Origin: Isoetes taiwanensis
Lineage: Eukaryota; Streptophyta; Lycopodiopsida; Isoetales; Isoetaceae
DNA: 64,000 bases
Assembly (NCBI GenBank): GCA_021234155.1
Contig: JAJEKV010000003.1
Location: forward strand, 23,718,874-23,782,873
Reading direction: 5' to 3'
In this document: piece by piece, positions 58,201 to 64,000 of the stretch
Numbering within the stretch: position 1 is the stretch's first letter
Layout of the letters: each line of letters starts with the position of its first letter
The notes under the pieces: model-generated
Databases searched by the model: none
Seen by the model: only the letters and a program-made list of their open reading frames with translations
Told to the model about the DNA's origin: nothing
Position numbers and translations under genes: made by a program

Positions 58201-59839
58201 GAAAGGAGATTTGGATCGGGGAATTTATTTGCATGTCTTGTTATAGAAAGCTTACTTGCTTCACACCATAAGCAAATGATGCTGGGTAGATACACTCACT
58301 TACAAACGTAAGATGGACTGGGAAGATGGGCTGCATAGTAGGATGTGTTCCTGCACCAAATTTAAAAAGGAAGAAATGATTAGCGGGCTGCAAAGGAAGA
58401 AATGATTAGCAAAGTGCAAATAACAGGAAAAACATACAATTATAGATGGAAATATGGGCTGCATGGCAAGTTGCCTCCTCTCCTTGTTTCTTTGCACCAA
58501 ATTTACAAAGCGGGGGCTTCAATGAGCTTCAAGCTATGAGCAACATAAAATACGGTTTATAAGCCAATCACGAAAAATAAGTCAATCCACGTTTTACATT
58601 TCAAGCTTGTCAAAATAGCTCACCTCATTCTAAGCTTTTCAAAATAGCTTCGCCTCATCTTTGATCATGCATGCCACTCACATGATTCAGCTCAAACTCA
58701 AAAGCCAATGGCGAACACAATTACGGGCGAGAGAGATGGTTGAGGAAAATTTCATAAGAATCATAGGAAGGGGAAGGTTTCCATCGGTTGTTGTAAGCAC
58801 TCATCTAGGTCTGAAGGCGCAAGTCTGCAAAAAGGCAGACATAACAATTTATGAAGATGTAAATTTGAAACCGAATAATCTTTGTCCTGAGAAGACACCC
58901 GGTCGGTGAAAACATTCAAGGAGCTTATTCTTGACTGATTCTTATGAGATGAAGGCATGAGAGAGATCTGAAGCTGGCTGGTGTTGCTAATTTCGAGCCA
59001 CGGTTTTCCATCAAGCTAAGGAGCTCCCTAAATCTCATTTTCCATAAATCTAAGGTCTGCGATAATGGAAGGTTTTGTAACAACCAGCAATCTGCTATAT
59101 GTTGAAGAAAGAAGCGCTGCTATATGTTGAAGAAGAGGCGAGGCAACGGCTCCTTGAACTCTTTGAATAAAAGCGGATAAAAAATGCACATGTTTTCTTA
59201 GGTGCGATCTCAAATTTTGCACTATTTTTGCATATGTCGATCTCTAAGCGCTTTGAAATCGGACTCATGTTTGGCATTTTATACTAAGCGTGGAGGCGAA
59301 GATGCCATGATGCGACAAAGTTCAAAGGCTCGGAACATGATGAAATGTCAAATTGATTTGAAAGGGAACTTCAGCGGGATTCTTTAGAATCTATAGTAAA
59401 CTGAGAGGCAGGCGGTGGGTCTATGAGTCGAAACCTCCTCTTCATGTTCTGCCGCACGGGATTTACAAAGGATATAGAGATTAGGCTGTTGAAATTGTAA
59501 CTTTGTTTAGAGTGCAAATAATAGGAAGTGTAAATAATCTTAGGAAAAACATCGATGATAACCCGGGAACCACGAGCCCACGACAAGTCACACTGCTCTC
59601 CCGATCCTTTGCCCCGAATTTACCTTTAGAGCTTCAAAGGCGAGCACTACTTTCCAACTACAAACTTGAATCAAAGATAAAGCTGAAGGCTGCAAGCAAA
59701 AGCGACAATCGTAAGGTAGGAACATGTCTGCATGGATTCCAAGCATTCAAGCCTATCTCACCCTTGCCGATCATGGACATGCACCAAGCTCAAACTCAAG
59801 AATGCAACTCACGAGCTCATGAAAAAATTAAGTAGATGA
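55261..59839 (-). mobile_element. Kelch-carrying Helitron (H4, copy 2)
   Basis: CTAG at 55261-55264 with a degraded hairpin interrupts copia at the same base as in copy 1. The interior matches 11313-15920 throughout, including the unidentified frame at 59050-58761. The gypsy LTR follows with the same GGAGG junction (59840-59844). Confidence 0.6.
56560..57560 (-). pseudogene. Captured kelch fragment (copy 2)
   Basis: Matches 12590-13625. The same three blocks are present, but differences at CTG and CAG sites shift the frame (for example GTTTACGTAAAA for GTTTCTGTAAAA at the second exon acceptor), so fewer continuous codons remain. Confidence 0.6.
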
Positions 59840-59844
59840 GGAGG

Positions 59845-60750
59845 TGTTAGCCTAAAACACAGCTCGGCCAACATTGAGGAAGGAAGATATGGTGAGAACC
59901 TCCAGATCTAATTAGAGGGAAGATCAACCCCAAACTATAAGGAAATAAAGTCTAAGAACTTAGAACATAAAAGATACAATCTTGCTATCAAGCGATGCGT
60001 TTTTCTTACAATAGATTAATTTTTCTTTTGCTTTTCTTGAAGGAAATACAGCAGAACAATGATTTTTAGAAGAATGCAAAAATAGGTCTTGCTTGATTCA
60101 GGAAAATAAATACACGAAATTCAGCAGAACAAAGATTTTAAGGAGAATACACAATAGGTCCTTGCTTGATTCCGGAAACAAATACTCCTAAGAGCAGCTT
60201 GAATCAGCCATAGTCATGAGCTTACTGGAAACCGAACATAGCATAACACATTTTGGAGTCTTCTTGAAGGAAAACTGGAATTTCACAATCAGAATATATT
60301 CTTGGTTTTGAATTAAGTGAATGCACACATATATCATATCTTTGTTACCCCCTTGAGAGCAAAATCGGCTTCCTCTTCTCTTTAAACATCTTACGGATCC
60401 CTGAAAAATGGTTAGATCCATACATGCATGATATCGGCAGATTTGGAGCGAGAACTTCATGATAACGGTTCGTTGGAGCTTCTTGAGTTAGATCCAAAAA
60501 AGGGTAAGCAATTCGTTTAGGGTTTTCTTGAGATAACATGCCAAAAAATATCTTAAAGGTTGAAAGTAATAACATTATTTTTTTTGTTGATGTAGAAACA
60601 ACCATATCGTATCGCAAACTTCTCCACCGCAACTTCGGAAGATACCCTCTTGAAGTAGAAGTCTGAGAAATCTATTGTAGCCCATATTTTGCTTGACACC
60701 AAAGCGTGTAAAAATGGCGAAAAATGATGTTGCCTCTAGGGGAGGCAACA
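59845..60750 (-). repeat. Gypsy 3' LTR (copy 2, 906 bp)
   Basis: Same TGTTAGCC and GGCAACA ends as copy 1, with GGAGG immediately before it. It retains the segment missing from the 5' LTR at 35634-36509, confirming it descends from the 3' LTR of the same insertion. Confidence 0.93.
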
Positions 60751-61885
60751 TTTATGCCCAAAAAGATCTGCAGGCTGGTCCCCTTAGCCCTAAGGTATGA
60801 TGTGGAGGTAGCATGTGTGTAGGAATGAGTTATGGAAGAGGTGATAATGACAAGCGGATGATAGTGTGGATGTGGAGCGGATAAACACGCTCATGGCGAA
60901 ATAAACATTAGAAGGCTCTCTTAATAATAATGGGCAGAGATGAATAGCAGCCATGGAGTGCGAATAGTATGGAAGATAGATGTGTGAAGTTCGATGGAAA
61001 ATAGGGCAGCGATCAGCGGGTGGACATGGAAGACTAGGATGCACACATGGCCGAAATAAGCATTAGAAAAATTCTTTGTAATAATGGGCCAGAGATGAAA
61101 AGCAGCCATGGGTATGGATAGTATGGAAGATAGATGTGTGAAGTTCTGATGGGAAATAGGGACAGCGATCAGCGGTGGAAATGGAAGACTAGGATGCACC
61201 TGGACATGACAAAATTAAGCATTAGAAGGTTGCTTTGTAATAATGGGCCAGAGATGAAAAGCACCATGGGTATGGATAGTATGGAAGATAGATGTGTGAA
61301 GTTACGATGGGAAATAGGGCAGCGATCAGCGGTGGAAATGGAAGACTAGGATGCACACACATGACAAAATTAAGCATTAGAAGGCTGCTGTAATAATAAT
61401 GGGCCAGAGATGAAAAGCACCATGGGTATGAATAGCATGGAAGATAGATGTCTATGCGAAGTTCAGATGGAAATAGAGCAACGATCAGCGGGTGGACATG
61501 GAAGACTAGGATGCACGCACATGACAAAATGGAAGGCTGGAATGTCATCAAATGATTACGCACATGAAAAGATCGAGTAACATGAGAATGCCCTAAAGAG
61601 ATATGTCTACAAGGCTGAAAAAAGATACACATATAATGTTGAAGGGAGATAAAGACTTCTAGATTCAAAATAGATATTTATGTAATGCCCAAAAGAGATA
61701 CGTATGCATGATACAAAAGGGATATGTATGCAATGCCCAAAAGAGATATGATGCAAAAGGGATATGTATGCAATGCCCAAAAGAGATATGTATGCATGGC
61801 CTTGAGATGGAATATGTATGCAATGACCAAAAGAGTTACGTATATATGACAATGACACAAAAGGAATATGTATGTAACTTAACTA
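60751..61885 (-). repeat. Gypsy 3' tandem arrays (copy 2)
   Basis: Four units of about 157 bp start at about 60907, 61062, 61220 and 61374, matching 16990-17625. The short ATGCCCAAAAGAGATA array follows at 61684-61885. The 1,049-bp insertion of copy 1 is absent: the site at 61679-61690 is uninterrupted. Confidence 0.85.
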
Positions 61886-61919
61886 AAGATCAAGTTTGTT
61901 CAGGCATAATATTTTTTAA

Positions 61920-64000
61920 GGTAATAAGTATTGCAAGGATTCATGCATTCCCGACACATCAATCGTCTACAACCAATAAAATTTTGCCTACTGCAGATCC
62001 TAAAATCTCAAAAGGTCCTTCCCAAATATTGTCAAATTTAGAAGCAACATTCTCTTTAGATCGATTCCATTTCAGCACTAACTCCCCTGCTGTAAAACAA
62101 CCCTGCATCCTATTTTTAGCCTCGAAGGTGGCCTTGTCCTTGGCCTTTTTTACTTTAATGGCTTGTTCAGCATCTAGTCTATGTTCATCTAGCTGCAAAA
62201 GCACTTCCAATCTGTCTTTGATTGCCTTATCCATTTCTAAGCAAAGAGTTGAAGCCATTTTGAGAGAAGGGATTTCCGGTTCTAAGGGTATCGTGGATTC
62301 TAGACCCATTACACAAGCCTAAAAGGGGTGTGACACAGTAGCCACTTTGGTAGTAGTGCGATATGCCCACAATGCATCTGTAAGCCTTAAATGCCAATCC
62401 GTTTAGAAAAGTCAACGGTCTTTTGTAGAATGGATTTGATTACCTTATTGGATGCTTCCGCAGCCATTTCCTTGTGGATAGTCTGAAGAACTCGGACATG
62501 TTTGATCTTGAACACATTAGTCATCTTCTAAATAACATGGTGTTAACAAAAGCGGTACCCACATGTCGATTGAGAATTTTATATGGAATACCAAATCTGG
62601 AACATATATGATCATACAAAAGTTTGCGATAACTTGGGCATTAGCTTGCCTTGCGGTATAGCCTCCACCCACTTTGTAAATAAATCATCTGTAGCAACCA
62701 ATATATATTAGTGTTGAGCGAAGGCGTGGGGTGGAGAGGCCCCACAAGTCAATCCCAAATCTGGAAGGGACACAGGGGAGGCGATGGTATAAAGCTCACC
62801 CGAACTGTAATATTCTTTTGGCAAAAATCGACAAAGAGTGGCATCTTGTTACATAAGTGTGACAATCCTTAAACATTGAAGGCCAAAAGTAACCAGCTCG
62901 TAATATTTTTTTGGTACGTGGATTCGGATGAAAAATGGCCTCCGCACACTCCATGATGACACTCTTGCGGAACCAATGCATATTCACATTCCACGCAAAC
63001 ACCTTAGAAACAACCCATCTCTATTTATTTTGCATAACACATCACCTACTAAAACATAAGCTAAACACCTTTCTTTGAATCTCCTTAAAGGCTTTTGGTC
63101 ATGTAATGCGCGGGAAGTTCTTGCCACTTAAGATATTTGATAATTGGGACTTGCCAAGAATCATAGCGAGGACTTGAAAGACTTCAGCCTCTCCACGCAC
63201 ATCATTGTCAACTTCATGATCATAGAAAGCATATGGAAGGTATAGACTAGGATTAGTAGTTCGAGCGATGTCTGATTTGAAGATCGAAAGATTGAAGCTG
63301 GCCTTAGCGATGAAGCTTAGCCTTTTTTTTCTACTTTACCATAAAGCATACATAATGGGTTCAGCTTCATGAACACTAGTATCTTCTTGCACATCAACAA
63401 ATGTCCATGCTTCTTGACCAAAAATATAAAAGCGCCAGCGACATGTTTTCAGGACTTCGGATATTTTTCCTCCGTCTTTGACCATTGCTTGCCAGAAAAC
63501 CCTATGAGACCTTTTCCTTGGATAAGTGCTATTCCCAATGCCTTCTTTGTCCGCGATGATATAAACCTGAAAATCCTCGAAAAATGGTTGGCGAGATCAA
63601 GATGGTTTACGCACTTAAAGCACTTATTAGAGAGTCAAAAGCCTCTTGGCACTCCTTAGACCAACATACCCTAATAAATTTTATTTGCTCTGTCCTTTAG
63701 GGATATATCCTACTCTTGTTAATGCGAAATAGGACTGATCATATGTGAGAAATTTGGTACATAGATTCTTAAGAAACTGGCCATACCAATCAATTTCTTA
63801 ACTTCTTTGACATTAGTAGGGCGGGTACATTCTTGAGTAGTGCTACCTTCTCTTGAGAAACACAGTAGGCTGCATGTGAAACTTGGTGGCCAAGTAGTTG
63901 CCCCCTTAGGCGTTAGAAAAATGCACTTTTAGGATTTAAATTTACTCCGACTTGCCTACACATTATGCAAAGATCATGTACTAATTGAAAGTCTTTGGGC
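61920..64000 (-). pseudogene. Gypsy integrase, RNase H and part of RT (copy 2, cut by window end)
   Basis: Matches 19027-21120. Integrase C-terminus at 62309-61959 (GELVLKWNRSKENVASKFDN, IWEGPFEILG), zinc region near 62990-62800, and RNase H near 63590-63300 with VYI-I-A-D-K in place of VYITVTK. The window ends 46 bases before the equivalent of the Helitron insertion point, so whether this copy also carries that Helitron cannot be seen. Confidence 0.85.

Noticed and set aside
1-64000. CRISPR array, tRNA or rRNA genes
   Set aside because: No regularly spaced identical repeats with unique spacers, no cloverleaf with A and B boxes, and no rRNA-like sequence were noticed. A tRNA scan would be decisive.

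Overview
The window looks like repeat-rich nuclear DNA from a land plant with a large genome. The evidence is plant-type captured gene fragments (an ARIADNE-like RBR ubiquitin ligase, a kelch-repeat protein, a DUF1365 protein, an ankyrin-PGG protein), introns with GT-AG ends, Ty3/gypsy, Ty1/copia, LINE and Helitron elements, and almost no intact reading frames. A fern or lycophyte would fit, but that is only an impression. I found no intact host gene, tRNA, rRNA or CRISPR array.

Layout. 1-2804: 3' part of a plus-strand Helitron. 2805-8350: a second plus-strand Helitron carrying a DUF1365 exon and internal duplications. 8351-11312: minus-strand Ty1/copia pol remnant. 11313-15925: 3' part of a minus-strand Helitron carrying three kelch exons. 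15921-36514: one complete minus-strand Ty3/gypsy element, with LTRs at 15926-16837 and 35634-36509 and a GGAGG target duplication on both sides. Two later insertions split it: a 1.05-kb tandem element (17764-18812) and an 11,371-bp Helitron (21167-32537). The Helitron sits precisely inside the reverse transcriptase coding region and carries an intron-containing ARIADNE fragment. 36515-37145: flank. 37146-38559: 5'-truncated LINE with a poly-A tail. 38560-40104: spacer with a minisatellite, a strong G-quadruplex motif and hairpin repeats. 40105-42830: minus-strand LINE with endonuclease and RT. 43233-44160: ankyrin-PGG relic. 44161-51895: unassigned, AT-rich and repeat-rich. 51896-64000: a second copy of the copia, kelch-Helitron and gypsy block, cut by the window edge.

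The two copies of the block (8351-21166 and 52305-64000) are nearly identical except at CAG, CTG and CCG triplets, where one or the other is garbled in recurring ways (CTG to CTTTG or ACG, CAG to CG or CGA, CCTG to CAC). This looks like basecalling error at CHG-methylated cytosines rather than biology, so many apparent frameshifts should not be read as decay.

The most notable biological points are the gypsy domain order (gag, protease, an archaeal-type RNase H, RT, a degenerate RNase H, integrase), the exactly bounded exon-capturing Helitron, and small hairpin or tandem elements that match no class I know.
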